From contig MNCI01028922.1 in NCBI GenBank assembly GCA_015680685.1, positions 445,609 through 509,608 on the forward strand: 64,000 nt of DNA, given 5' to 3'. The stretch's first letter is position 1, and each line of letters begins with the position of its first letter. Origin of the DNA: Gnetum montanum (lineage: Eukaryota > Streptophyta > Gnetopsida > Gnetales > Gnetaceae). Positions 35,728-47,181 of the stretch are shown piece after piece. The translations under genes and the position numbers were made by a program. The notes under the pieces were generated by a model that was given only the letters and a program-made list of their open reading frames with translations, did no database searches and was not told the DNA's origin.

Positions 35728-37020
35728 GGCTCCAAGGTTATACGACCTTAGTAATGATTTTTTTAAAAAAGAAAGGGAAAAAAAATGCAAGCCAAAAAAT
35801 TTATAAGTATATTTGAACTACAATTGGTCAAAGGGAGGTTTACGTTTTTTTTTTTTTTACAAAGAGGAGAATTTATAGTCATTTGACAAATATAGCCTTA
35901 TTTTTCTTGGTAATTAAAACTCTCCATGGAAGTTATAACCTCTTATGGAAGTTACAACTAGATCCCCTTGATATTTGTAAGGTTGTAATTACTAAAAGAC
36001 ACTTGCCAACTATGGCTTATTTTTCTGGTAACTTCTTATAGAAGTTATGGCTTCTTAAGGTAGTTATGGATAAATTCCCTAGATATTTTGCAATATTCTT
36101 AACTTCTCATGATTATTGTAACTACCCTAAGGTCAAAGGTAGAATTTAAAAGGAGGAAGGAAGGGAAGCTTTTGGAGAAGAAGAAATTCGAAGATTACTT
36201 GTAAGATGGTTTGGTAAAGACATCGTTTCGGCCATTTTGTTTTAGTTTTGTGAGTTCATTCTTTCCTATTTTGTTTTGCTGCTTAGTTAATGGTTTAGGT
36301 AGTATCATGCTTGGCATTTAAATTTGGGATTTTTTAGATTGCTTTTATAGTTCTTTGTTGCGTGATAGTAGACTCCTATTAAGATTTGCCATAGAAGAGC
36401 TCATGCTAGAAAGCCTCAAGAGCAATTTAATAGAAAAGTTTATTATTATGCAATGTTTAAGGCTGTTATTAGGATTGTTGTAGGAGAGCCTCTACTATAG
36501 ACAAGCTAGTTGAGAAATTAAATAGTCTAAAGGGTTAAAAAAATCTTTGGTATTTTGATAGGACTGAAATAATTTTTTGATTTTTAAACTATATTTCTTT
36601 GGTATTTCAATCAGAAATTGTCAAATCTTTGAAAGCTGTATTGTATGCAATTGTTGACAACTATTATCTAATCAAAATAGAGACTTGTACATGGTAGTTT
36701 ATGCAGTAATTTTTGGTAGTATAATAGGATTGTCTTTAAGAACTTGCTTGTTTGAGCCTATAAAGTTTGTACAATTCATAGATATTGAATTAGGGATAAC
36801 TTTATTGTGACGTGTTTTTTTGTCTTGCTTAAATATTTGATATTTTTACACAAAAATGCTTTTTTTTCTTTCTCTTTCCATTGAATTTTGCTTTATTTCT
36901 AGTTTTCTTATGGAAATTTTTCTCTTTGAGGGAAATTAGAAGTGGATTGGTAGAGTTGTGTTCAAATGGTCTTTGCAAAATTTTATTTGTTACAAGTAGG
37001 TATTATAAGGACCATATAGA

Positions 37021-38602
37021 CTAAGTGATCAAACAAAATAAGAATCTCCAACAACTCACAGTATTTTACAAAGTTGGCTAAATATCTTTCATGATAGTTG
37101 ATTACAGTTTTATATGCAACTCAACTATTTCAACATTTACAATGGCAAACACATACTCATCTTTAACTACTGAGTCTATTTGGAGGTATATGGGCCTTGG
37201 TGTTGCCAGAGACCAACGAACACCTAAATCTTATTCGAGGCACTTGTTGGCAGTCACATCCCAAATGGTCACCAACATGACTATAAACTGGTAGTCCCCT
37301 ATGACTCTAAACATAGCTTCTCCTCTATGACATTAAACTAGCACAACATGTCTGCTAAGATGTTAAATTGGCATAGGCATTTGCTATGATGTTTAAACTA
37401 GCACAAAGCAGTCTGTTAGGACTATAAACTAGTAAAGCCATAATCTACCAAGACCTTAAACTAAGTTCGCAGTTAGTCGTTAATAACTCTTTCCATCCTT
37501 CTACAAGCAAGTGAGCAAGCATACTATAACCCTTTTTCTACATCAAGCGAGTGAGGACATTGCAGTTTCAGAATAAAGCACCCGCAATCTATGCAACCTG
37601 TGTTGTTGATGTGGCCTTTTGCTTTTTGTCATTTGCAGTCTATTTGCATTTATGTATTGTGTCGTTTTCTCATCTTCTTAGAGCTATGTTTGCAAGACAA
37701 AGCCCCAAGTGATCTTGCAAAGGTGCATCTCATTGCAATAGCAAGTCACCACATTGCTTTGATGTGCATGATTAGACTAGCTAAGCCTCTCAAGTGTGAA
37801 TATCCCTATTATCCCATTATAACCTACTTACATCTACTCCTATATCCTGATACCCTTTCATTCCCCGCATAGCAAAGATTGCAAACCTTTTGGATGCTTA
37901 CATGTTGTGACCACATGACATCCTCTTCAAGTCAAGCTTTAGAGCCCAAGGCGAACATAACATAAGTCATCATGTGGGAAGCCTTTGTCAGCTGCTCAAA
38001 GCCCAGATGGATGTAATGTAAGTCATTCTAGTGAGGAAACACTTGTCATATAGATGTGATGTAGTTTTTCCAACAACAAACAAAGCCCATCTAGTGACAC
38101 GCAACTCACTTGATGGGAAGAACTTCACAGAAAGCATTCAGTAATGTGCAGAGCCCAAAGAAAATTCACTAAAAAAAAACAAAAAAAAGAGCAAAGGAAA
38201 AAAGCACTTTGCCAAGCAATATAGTAGTAAAGAATTTTTGCAGCTGGCCAAGCCTTGAACCTACACCTTGACTCTCTCACAAGCATTCCAATGAGAGGTC
38301 AATGTTTTCAAGGGTAAGCCACTCTGCTGCCATGGTCATCATCAGCCATGATGTCCTTGCATCATAACATCCTATTTGCACTTCATCTTCCCTTTTATCC
38401 TCAGCACATCACTTACACCTTTTAGTCTCACTTCTCACCTACAATCTAGCATACCACTATTCACAGCACTCTTAAGCATGGTGTAGCATCATCCTCTCAC
38501 ACATTGAAGAGTGATGTTGGTGCCAAGTCTACTATGGTATTTTGCTATTCTTTTTTAACATCTCTTAAGCTAATCCTCCAGATGTCAACAAAGAGAGGCC
38601 AA
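37021..38602 (+). other. Tat-B non-coding tail and polypurine tract
   Basis: This region is homologous to the tail of the outer element (45,861-47,181). It has a GGCCTTAAACTAGCA-type array (37,300-37,460), a pyrimidine-rich stretch ending TTTGCAAG at 37,696 (acceptor-like), then a shared block with AAAGGTGCATCTCATTGCAA. Near the end it has CACTTGATGGGAAG-type repeats (38,100-38,130). It finishes CAAAGAGAGGCCAA (38,589-38,602), the polypurine tract before the 3' LTR. The open frames at 37,091-37,294 and 37,591-37,872 lack homology. Confidence 0.6.
37300..37460 (+). repeat. CTTAAACTAGCA-type array (Tat-B tail)
   Basis: About five degenerate units such as GACATTAAACTAGCAC and GATGTTTAAACTAGCAC, roughly 35 bp apart. 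Related arrays lie in the tail of the outer element and at both ends of the Tat spacers. Confidence 0.6.
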
Positions 38603-40115
38603 TGAAACACCATCAAATCTAGACTATGGTGTCCTGGTTACAAATTTTGGCAAAGTGTGGAGAGCATAGTCTTCCAGAGCATAGTTAGTTGGGGAGCAAA
38701 ATTTGGAAATTTTGCCTAAGTGTGGAGACTACACTTTTTCCCAAGCACATCATTCTAGAGCATAGATAATGGAGTCAGGGAGAGCGTAGTCAAAAGGAGA
38801 TCAGCTTCACAAATTTTTCCAAGTCTTAGGACTATGCCAGCACCTAGCTGGGAGCATAGTTAGCCTCTTAGGGAGAGCATAGTCTACAAAAAATCCATTT
38901 TCCTTACAGATTTCAGTAGCATTGAGACTACACTCACCCCTAGCCCAAAGCGTAGTCAACAAGGACATTCTCTAGTGGCCTCCATAGCGTAGCAACAACA
39001 CTCAGCTTAGCTCTAGAATGTAGTCAACTCACCACTGACAAACGTAGTTTGCAAAATACTTCTTTTTTGTAACCCCCTTTACCCCAAAATTGTAACTATG
39101 CTCAATCCCATGTGAGAGTGTGGAGAGCGTAGTCCTATAGAATGTAGTCTTTGAGTTTCATTTTTTAGGTACCTCATGGTCCTCTTGGTTCACACACATG
39201 TGGTTGGAAATGTAGTCATAGTCCTGTAGAGTCTCACAGAGTCTGGCCAATCATAGTAAAGCGCAACACCATCGACATCATTAGCTCCATTGGCACACCA
39301 CATGAATAGAAACTATGTTGAGCATAGTCCTAGCCATCCCATCCACCATGTGGTAGCCATCTAGCATTCCCCACTAATCCTAAACCTATAAATACCTCTA
39401 TCTTGGACATTTGCAAGGAGGGGAATAAGGAGGGGAAGAAAAAAAATTTCAATGGGTAGTTAGCAAATTTGGTGAATCAAGGGCACATTTGTGAACTAGC
39501 AAATAGGTGAAGTTGTAGATCATCAAAGACCCTTATAGCCCAACAGAAAATCACATCCAATAGTACACCACAATAGCCAACTTGGCAACAAAACATTAGT
39601 CTTTGCAGCTAGATAGCCTAGGGACTATGACTATGTTGTCCGCTTGCACTTGTTGTATACCATGTACCTTCTAACCCACTTCTTGGTGTTAACTATACTC
39701 AACCCCATTTAGTGTGGTACTCTACTTCATTCTCTCTATTTCTTGGAATTATCTACATTTTATTTACATTTTTTGCCATTTTACTATGTAGCCACACTTT
39801 AAATGATGCTTAGGTGATGGTCCCTATGCGTTGACACCATCTACCTCAATGAAACCCTTGACTATGCTTGTCCTCTCAAGCACCTATAACTATACTCGAC
39901 CCCACTATCACTGTAAACACTGCTTACACCCTTAGCACCATCTTACATTAACATCATAGTTGATCATGCTACATCCCCATTGCATCTGGTAAGTTCTCAT
40001 TTGATCAGTTAGGGTGCCCCATCTCTACCTCTAGTAGGCCCTCACATGGATTCAGGGTTAGGTTGTGCATCCATGGACCTCGCTATTCTAGCCATCGATG
40101 TTTTTGGTCATTACA
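38603..40115 (+). mobile_element. 3' LTR of Tat-B element
   Basis: The LTR starts TGAAACACC directly after the polypurine tract and ends GGTCATTACA. It is followed by the CCTAT duplication (40,116-40,120). It carries the U3 repeats (38,655-39,160), TATAAATA (39,387-39,394) and the conserved block that pairs it with 19,620-21,205. Length is 1,513 bp. Confidence 0.85.
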
Positions 40116-41080
40116 CCTATTGCCAAACCAACAAATAATCCCACTAAAGGTAACCAGTTAAGACCTGCACTAAGAACAACCACATCCATGGACAAGGGGC
40201 CCAAGGAACATGTACCAAAACATAAGTTGCAAATCCTAGGAAGGATGGAGGAGGTTAAAACCACTAAGGCTAAAAGATCATGTGCTAAGGAAAAGAGCTT
40301 CTTTGCAACAATGGAATAAGCCAAATGACCACTAAAGCAAAAGAACACATAACCAAACTTGTATGACTTGGTCATGATCTCTTCCACACATTAGGATGCA
40401 CTAGCTCAGGTGTTAACCTCTATCCTAGTGAGTAGATACATGCCCACCAATAGAGAGAGACATTAACCAATGCTCAAATTTCATGATAGTGAGGTGAAGA
40501 TTGACCCTAGAAATGGAGAAGTGCTATCTACTCCTCTCCTCATCACCATACACATTGGCAAATATAAGGTTTACCATGTTCATGTGGATGATGGGGTGGC
40601 CATGAATGTGATACCATATTCCATTGTTGACAAGATAGGCCTAATAGAGAATATCCAAACAACCACTACCTTAGTACTCAAGTCATTTAATGACTCATGA
40701 GTAGTAGTGAAAAGTTCCATCACCTTAGCTTTTGTAGTTGGTGAGAAATTCCCTACATCCACCAACTTCCTAGTGGTTGAGAAGACACTAGGCTTCAACT
40801 TGATCCTAGGAAGGTCATGGTTAGTAAAGCTTTAGGTAGTTTCATCTGCTATATACATTAGGAGATTCACTTGCCATACAAAGGTGGAAAAATTGTGATC
40901 CATGGGAACAATGTGTCACTACCCTTAGTTAACTATGTTGACATTGATCGAGGTTTAGAGGTGGAGTTTCAAGAGAAAAACTCTTGACACTCAGACTGGG
41001 ATCAACAAAAATGAAAGGAACAACAATGGAAGTAATGCCAACTCTATGACATAAGACAATCAATGAAAATGCTTACAACT
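40116..41080 (+). pseudogene. Tat-A gag-protease end of the outer element (resumes after Tat-B)
   Basis: This continues the frame broken at 19,614. The junction CCTATTGCCAAACCAACAA matches the minus-strand homologue. The protease reads KFHDSEVKIDPRNGEVLSTP, HVHVDDGVAMNVIPYSIVDK (active-site region, D-D-G) and LVLKSFNDS, then stops at the TGA at 40,698-40,700. Beyond it lie FVVGEKFPTSTNFLVVEK and FNLILGRSWLVK (40,700-40,840). The C-terminal part is frameshifted. The minus-strand frames at 40,088-40,387 and 40,580-40,798 are antisense shadows. Confidence 0.75.
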
Positions 41081-41769
41081 TTTCATGCTAAATGAGAGAA
41101 ATGGTGATCATAGAATCATGTCAAAAGGACTCCTTGATTTCTCAAAGATCAAGAAACAAGTTCATGGTAAACATCTCATCCATTCTTTTGCCAATCATTG
41201 GTTTACCTTTACAATATTATATCATGTTTCAATGTTGGCTCCAACCTTATGTGCTCTTTTAAAAGCATCCCATACTTGCTAGGAAAGTATGGACCTCAAC
41301 CCACCAAGACCTAAAATTGGCAACTCATGGCCTACAAAGGCCTAAAATTGGCAACTTAGGGTCCACTAAGGCCTAAAACTGGCAACATTATGGCTTGCCA
41401 AGGCATAAAACTAGTGGGCATAATGACCTTTTAGCCAATCTACCCTCCATCACCATAGAACCTAATGTGCTTGTCATTTTTAAAAGCTGCCATTAACATG
41501 CATGAACCTTAGACCTTAGCAGGGGTTAAAACCTTAACAAAACCTGCCACTTTGGGCATTAACATTGGGTCAACTCTAGCCTAGCATTTTCCAGGGAGAT
41601 ATAGCATCCATACTCATCCTTTGGTGTCCACCTAGCCCTGGTTCAATCCCAAAGTAGGCCTACATAACTTTAAACCCCTCCAGTCACTCCTAGTAGCCCT
41701 AGAACCTTGTTAAACCTAGTCGATAGTGCCCAAAACTTTCAGATCTAGTTGATCCACACTAAGGGGGGC
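41081..41769 (+). other. Start of protease-RT spacer, outer element
   Basis: A 65-codon open frame (41,085-41,282) continues past the protease. It contains TTCATG|GTAAAC near 41,166, which could be a splice donor. The GGCCTAAAACTGGCAAC-type array follows at 41,290-41,430. The remainder to 41,769 is non-coding. Confidence 0.4.
41290..41430 (+). repeat. GGCCTAAAACTGGCAAC array (outer element, spacer start)
   Basis: Four units of about 33 bp, such as AAGGCCTAAAATTGGCAAC and AAGGCCTAAAACTGGCAAC, lie immediately after the protease. This is the same position as 25,680-25,975 in Tat-B. Confidence 0.75.
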
Positions 41770-44700
41770 TCCATCCATGTTGTCTAGTGTGGATCTAGAA
41801 TGGATGGGAGGGGGGNNNNNNNNNNNNNNNNNNNNNNNNNNNNNNATCAACCACTTAGTTGCTATATTTTGACTTTAACACTCCTTTCCAACTTTCAGTA
41901 TCATAGATTGATAAAAAATAACTCAAATTTTGCATATTAAACCTTCCCCATAGTAGTGAGCCCTCCATCCATGTTGTCCAATTTGGGTGTGTAGGGGATA
42001 TGCCATCAATCAATTTCCATTGCCTTAAATAGCAAAAAAATGGACTTCAATAGCCTAGAGACCCTCTTATGGTCTCCAGTAGTTGACAATTGCTAGGATT
42101 TGATTCATTTTCACATATAGAATATCTTCCATGCTAGTGAACCCCTCATCCATGTTGGCCATTGTGGATCCATGTGGATAACCTAGGCATATGCAAAAAA
42201 ATCCATGTTACACCAAAAATAGCCCTAAAACCTGTTGTAGTAACCCTACAACCCTACCAGAGGCTTCCAACACCTTCAGATGTTCCAAAAGTTGTCAAAA
42301 ATGGTAAAAAAGCTATCATCTCCTCCTCATCCATGTTGGGGCCACCATGCCTAGTATGGAAAAGGGAGTATGATAGCATGAAGCACCTAGAAGCCTCCAA
42401 ATTAATGGATTTTGACATCAAATCCTGACCATTGACATTGGTAACCTCGAAGGCTAACATGCATGATCATTAATGTCAAAAGAGACTAGATCTAATATTT
42501 TTGATTTATCAATGTTGAGGGAGATCCTATCCATGTTGGAAAAAATGGAGCTATTATGGATAAAAGAGGCATAACCAAAAACTCTCAAGATTCGCCTTGA
42601 CACAAGCATGTGTTGACTTCCTTACCCTCTTGGAGACTTCGGTGACCTAAAACATCCTAAAATTGATCTCATTTCATGGTTTTACCTACTTCTATGTTGA
42701 ACAACCCCTCATACACACTAGCCATCATGGATATATCATGGATTCATCAAGGAAAGTTCATGGGGAATTATAGAGACACTAAAATGACTCTAACTTTTGC
42801 TATCCTTATCCTACAACCCTACCAAAACCTTCTAAAGCCTCTAGATGCTTCAAAATTAATAAAAAAAAATAGTAGAATACTATCATTGCCCTTTTATCCA
42901 TGTTAGGGCCACCATGTATAGTGTGGCAAAAGGTGGGGATGATTGCATGAGGTATTAAGAAGCCTCAAAACTGCTAAATCTTGATCTTAAACCCTAGCCC
43001 TTGACCCTTGTAGTCTTGGGAGATTTGAAACCCTAGTAAATGTTGTCAAAAGTAGCCAAAAGGCTTGATTCAAATGCATCCATGTTAAGGGGGATCTTAT
43101 CCATGTTGAGCTTCCTAGCTTTAGTCTACATGGAGGGGGGTGAAGCCAAGACTAGTAAAATTCTCATGAAAATTGAGTTTTGGCAGTGACCTAAACCTTT
43201 CAGAAGATACCAGACTTCCAAAAGTTAACTAAAATAGTTAAAATTTATTCCCTATGATTCTCCATGCTAAGGAGGATCCTATCCACACTAGGTAGTGTAG
43301 CCTTATAGTAGATCAAGAGGGGTAAGCCCAAAGACCATCTTACAACCTCAAACTTACTAGATTTGACCCTAGGCTTTAACAATCGACATTAGCAATCCTA
43401 GAAACATACATGCATGGCCAAAACTATCAAAAAATAGCAAAAAAATAGGCTCCCTTAGCTCTTCCATGATAGGAGTCACCTCTTCCATGGTGGCTAGCAT
43501 GGATCCAGCATGGATATTAGGGGATGACTCATAAATGATCCATAGACACCTAAAACTGACACCAGATAGCCTTGTATACACTATAGGACACTGTTTGCAC
43601 CTCCTAGAGCCCTCAAACTTTGCAAAACTGATCACAAATAGCTAAAAAATATGTCCCTTAAATCTTCCTTGCTAGATCCATGCTAGTTAGTGTGGATACA
43701 ATGTGGAAGAAAGGGGGTAATATCAAAAACCACTTAGGAACACTCAAAACTACCAAATTTTGATCTTAAACCCTAGCCCTTGACCTTGGCAACTTTGGGA
43801 GTTTACGTGCATGATTGATGGTGGTAAAAAATAGCCTAGATTTAAGATTTATGATCCATCCATGCTAGGAAAGGCCTCTTCCATGCTGGGCAGCATAGAA
43901 CTAGTTTGGAAGAGCTACCTTTCCACTTTGGTAGTAGATTGACACTCCTAGAGACCAAAAACCTATACTAGAGAAGCCTAAGACCCCATAGCCTCATAGT
44001 TTATGCTCATTAGATCTTGTTTTAGCTCCTAAATCTCATCATCTCCATCTTCCATACTAGAGGAACTTCCCCATCATGGATCAAGAGGGGGGTAATCTTA
44101 CATAGTGTCATACAACCCTCAAACATGGTCAAAACTAGTAAAAAGCTTGAGAAATTGTGGTCTACAGAACTAGAGGCCTAGAAACTTGGTTGATGTGCTC
44201 CCGAACCATCCCAAAACCAATGAACAAGAACACCCCCATTCTTCCATGCCTGGGCCACCATGCTCAATGTGGAAAAAAGGGGAAAGCTATCCCAAATTTC
44301 TTTGGTGCTTAAAACCCTTCAAAATGGTCTCAAAATGTAGCTACTAGATGTACAATTGCTAGATCTTGATTTCAAATGTCTAGGAAACCCTTTTTGATCC
44401 TATTTTGGCCTAGATTTAGATCCTCTACATTGTGCCCCCTTTCATCCATGGTTGCCAGTGTGGACATAGGGGTGTGAAGCTTCAAGACCTACTTTTTGAC
44501 CTTTTTTGACCTCCAAAGTAACCAAATTTAATAGATCTAGCCTTGCACTACCTTTGGAAGGCTCAGGAATCCCAATTTTAACCCTCTAGAATCCATACAA
44601 CACACTTTCAATGGTCTCCACAATGATTTTAGGTTCAAAAGGGGAGTCCCAAGGGTTGAAATTGACACCAAAAGTAGCCTATTCTCTTCCCTAGTCAATT

Positions 44701-44830
44701 GCACTAACATGCAAACCATTGGAAGTCAAAAAATGGACAAAACAAGCTTGAGAAATTGTCTAGATATTTCATCCATGCTTGGGGTCACCCCTTCCAAATT
44801 GGCCAACATGGAGCTAGCATAGAAGCCTTA
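41770..44830 (+). repeat. Long tandem repeat, about 190-bp period, in the outer element spacer
   Basis: About 16 diverged units, each marked by CCATCCATGTTGG ... AGTGTGGATC. Markers lie near 41,771, 41,965, 42,145, 42,330, 42,525, 42,705, 42,892, 43,080, 43,258, 43,465, 43,665, 43,855, 44,050, 44,235, 44,435 and 44,768. Units also share CCCTAGCCCTTGAC- and CAAAACTAGTAAA-like stretches. No coding sequence is supported. The assembly gap lies in the first unit, as expected of a repeat. Confidence 0.7.
41816..41845. other. Assembly gap (30 N)
   Basis: Thirty undetermined bases follow a GGAGGGGGG run inside the 190-bp tandem repeat. The true gap length is unknown. Confidence 1.
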
Positions 44831-44914
44831 AAAGCCTTGCTTTTTTAGTTCAAATAGCCTAAAAATAGCTTCAATTGATACCTAAACTTACCCAATAGCC
44901 TTATAGCCTCAAGC

Positions 44915-45290
44915 CATGGTCCACTAAGGCCTAAAACTAGCACAATATAATCCTTTTGATTATATTTTAACCTAAATTCACCATATGTATCCTATTGTGC
45001 ATTATTAACCTTGTTTTATCACATCATGACATGTTTTAACCATTATTGCATTATTGATGTTGTTTGATCTTAATACTACTTCTGTTGTAGTGTATTTGCC
45101 TTATTCTCTACATTAAGCCTTATGTAGCATTATTTAGCCTTTGATTGGTATTGAATGGTGGGGTTTGATCATCTTTGACCATCATTTGACACCATGTGAC
45201 CATGGCTTGTCAAGGCCTTAACCTAGCATCATGGTTTGTTAAAACCTTAAACTAGCAACATGGACCATTAAGGCCTAAAACTAGCAAAAT
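44915..45290 (+). repeat. GGCCTTAAACTAGCA-type array (outer element, spacer end)
   Basis: Units such as AAGGCCTAAAACTAGCAC, AAGGCCTTAACCTAGCATC and AAGGCCTAAAACTAGCAAA are interspersed with TTTGACCAT-rich sequence. The same combination precedes the RT exon in element 1 at 3,000-3,130. Confidence 0.7.
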
Positions 45291-45469
45291 TGTAGCCATA
45301 TTTAATCATGATTGATTTTATGTTACCTGGTATTGCCTTATAACCTTTGATGACATTACTTGAATACTTGTATGGCCTTTGTTTTAATGGTTTATCTTAT
45401 TTATGCATTATTATGATAGTATTTTACATTATAGTTAGCATGATTTTACTTGTTTTATTAGTTTTTATC

Positions 45470-45860
45470 ATTTTGTTACATAGGTGCCACTTGATGAGCT
45501 TATGTTGTCATGCATGAATGAGTTAGGAGAATAAGCAAGTAGATTCAACTAGCCCTAAGGCCTAAATAAACCCCTTTCATGATGTTGTTAAACCAGGTTA
45601 TCCTTAAATATCCAACTTCTAAGACCTTGAAACAATTCTATTATATAGTCATAACATCCTAAAGTAGCCTGATGACCACTAACCTTGAAACCACAAATAT
45701 CATGAAGGGTTTCTTAGTCAAAATTCCCATTTAAGACCAAGGTGGTAAGGAGAAAACACATAAAACCAAGTTCCTCAATAGGACTTAATCCTACTCATGA
45801 CCTTATTAAGCTCTTGCAATGCAACATCAAAGGAATCACATAGTCTTGATTATGTTGAAT
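45470..45860 (+). pseudogene. Remnant of pre-RT exon, outer element; pol deleted after it
   Basis: Bases 45,474-45,518 align with the acceptor region of element 1 (3,345-3,377), but the terminal GTAG is lost. Bases 45,730-45,850 align with 3,600-3,725 (GGTAAGGAGAAAACAC, AAGTTCCTCAATAGGA, CATGACCTTATTAAG). At about 45,860 homology to pol stops. RT, RNase H and integrase are absent, and the element's tail follows. The outer element is therefore a deletion derivative that could have moved only with enzymes supplied by another copy. Confidence 0.65.
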
Positions 45861-47181
45861 GCTCACATGTTTTCTTATAGGGTTTTTTTTCTTTATTGAT
45901 AAGTTGCAATGAATAACTGACGTTGACAAATTTTATGATCTACAACAAATGAACCTGCATGACATCTTTTGGCACAACAAAAGAATTTCTTTCGATGACC
46001 TGTCAAGGCCTTAAGTTGACACCATGGCCTATGGAGGCCTTAAACTGGCACCATGGTCTACTACGATCTTAAACTGGAAATACAACCTGTCAGGGCCTTA
46101 AACTAGCAATACAACCTATTGAGGCCTTAAACTAGCACCACAGTCTACTACCATCTTAAATTGATCTTAAATTGGCAACATGGTTTGCTGGGGCCTTAAA
46201 TTGGCAGCTTTGGTGTCATGGGTAGCTTTATCTTTCTTCATCATCTCATCATGCTATGTGGCTTGTATGCATTGTAATATTATAATATGCTAGGTTTTTT
46301 TGGTTTTCTTGTCTTCTTGGAGTTGTGTTTGTAGGATGAAGTTTGGAGCCATTGCAAAGGTGCAATCCATCATGGCAACAAGCCATCACATGACCTCAAG
46401 GTGTAAGATTTTGTGAGTTTTTCCTACTATGTTAAGAGTGCTTATACCATTACCCTCCCTCTAGCACCACTCCTTGAGCACAACCCCATAACCTAATGAT
46501 GACCTTCCATACCTTGGAAAATAATGTTGGCCTATGGCCATATGATATTTCTTCATCATGCTTCCCCCTTAGTGGAAAAACAATTAAGTCCATCAAGTGT
46601 AACACACATCATTTGATGGAAAAGCCCCAAGTCCATTGAGTGTAACACAATTCACTCAATGGGAAAACTATATCAAACCAACCATGGCAAAGAAACCTAA
46701 TGAAGGTTTCACCCCACCAAAAAAGAAAAATAATGGAGATTCAAATTCCCAAGAAGCTAGAATGACCTATGAGGACCAAAAGTCCAAAAGAATAGATTAA
46801 TGGATCCAAACATGCAAAGGGAGGAGCCTAGAGGTCAAAGAAACTTTGGAGCAAGATGTATGATTTTCAAATGCATCCACTAATTAACTAACATCTCAAA
46901 GCATGAAGTGAAAATACCACTGATTGACCAACCTATCAGTGCCATAGTCATGATGACAACTTTGGAATGCATTGTTCACCCTCATAACTATTTCATTATA
47001 ACCTCATTATCGTTTCCTCATCATATCCTTACCCCATTATCATGACCATTCTTCAACATGGTTTGACATGACTAGATCAAGCATGGATAGGGAACATTGG
47101 TGGTGGATTTTCTGTGATGTTTTGTATTCTTTGTCAGTACCTCTTGGGTCAATCCTCTAGATACCAATAAAGAGGAACCAT
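45861..47181 (+). other. Non-coding tail and polypurine tract of outer element
   Basis: This is homologous to the Tat-B tail. It has the CTTAAACTGGCACC array (45,990-46,215), a pyrimidine-rich stretch ending TTGTGTTTGTAG at 46,334 (acceptor-like), a shared GCAAAGGTGCAATCCATC block, and a duplicated CCATCAAGTGTAACACA / CCATTGAGTGTAACACA at 46,590-46,660. It ends CTTGGGTCAATCCTCTAGATACCAATAAAGAGGAACCAT (written with its conserved core CTTGGGTCAATCCTC near 47,146), the polypurine tract before the LTR. Confidence 0.6.
45990..46215 (+). repeat. CCTTAAACTGGCACC array (outer element tail)
   Basis: About seven units of roughly 32 bp, such as GAGGCCTTAAACTGGCACC and GGGCCTTAAACTAGCAAT, with moderate divergence. 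Confidence 0.75.

Larger units (their letters stand above)
34113..37020. other. Interposed segment in the Tat-B 3' part; CpG-retaining, origin unknown
   Basis: No Tat homology is visible between the end of integrase and the tail at 37,021. Bases 34,140-35,750 keep many CpG dinucleotides (for example ACGACG, GGCGGC, GTCGTCGTC) and have longer open frames than the surrounding elements. Bases 35,750-37,020 are AT-rich, with short repeats of AAGTTATGGCTTCTTA type near 35,940-36,060 and a TTTAAAAGG box near 36,147. I could not find inverted or direct terminal repeats. It may be a later insertion or a captured host fragment. Confidence 0.4.
19620..40115 (+). mobile_element. Nested Tat-B retrotransposon, complete from LTR to LTR (20.5 kb)
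   Basis: This Ty3/gypsy element is bounded by homologous LTRs (19,620 to about 21,205, and 38,603-40,115) and a perfect 5-bp duplication CCTAT. In order it holds LTR, primer-site region, gag, protease, an intron-like spacer carrying an antisense multi-exon gene remnant, RT/RNase H/integrase, an interposed CpG-retaining segment, a non-coding tail, polypurine tract and LTR. At 20.5 kb it is in the size range of Ogre elements. All coding regions are decayed, so it cannot move on its own. Confidence 0.85.

Noticed and set aside
40088-40387. Open frame of 100 codons on the minus strand
   Set aside because: It is antisense to the Tat-A gag-protease region, and the homologous position at 9,386-9,586 shows the matching shadow. 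Its openness follows from the sense codons.
44537-44719. 60-codon minus-strand frame
   Set aside because: It lies within the 190-bp tandem repeat; other repeat units do not keep the frame open.
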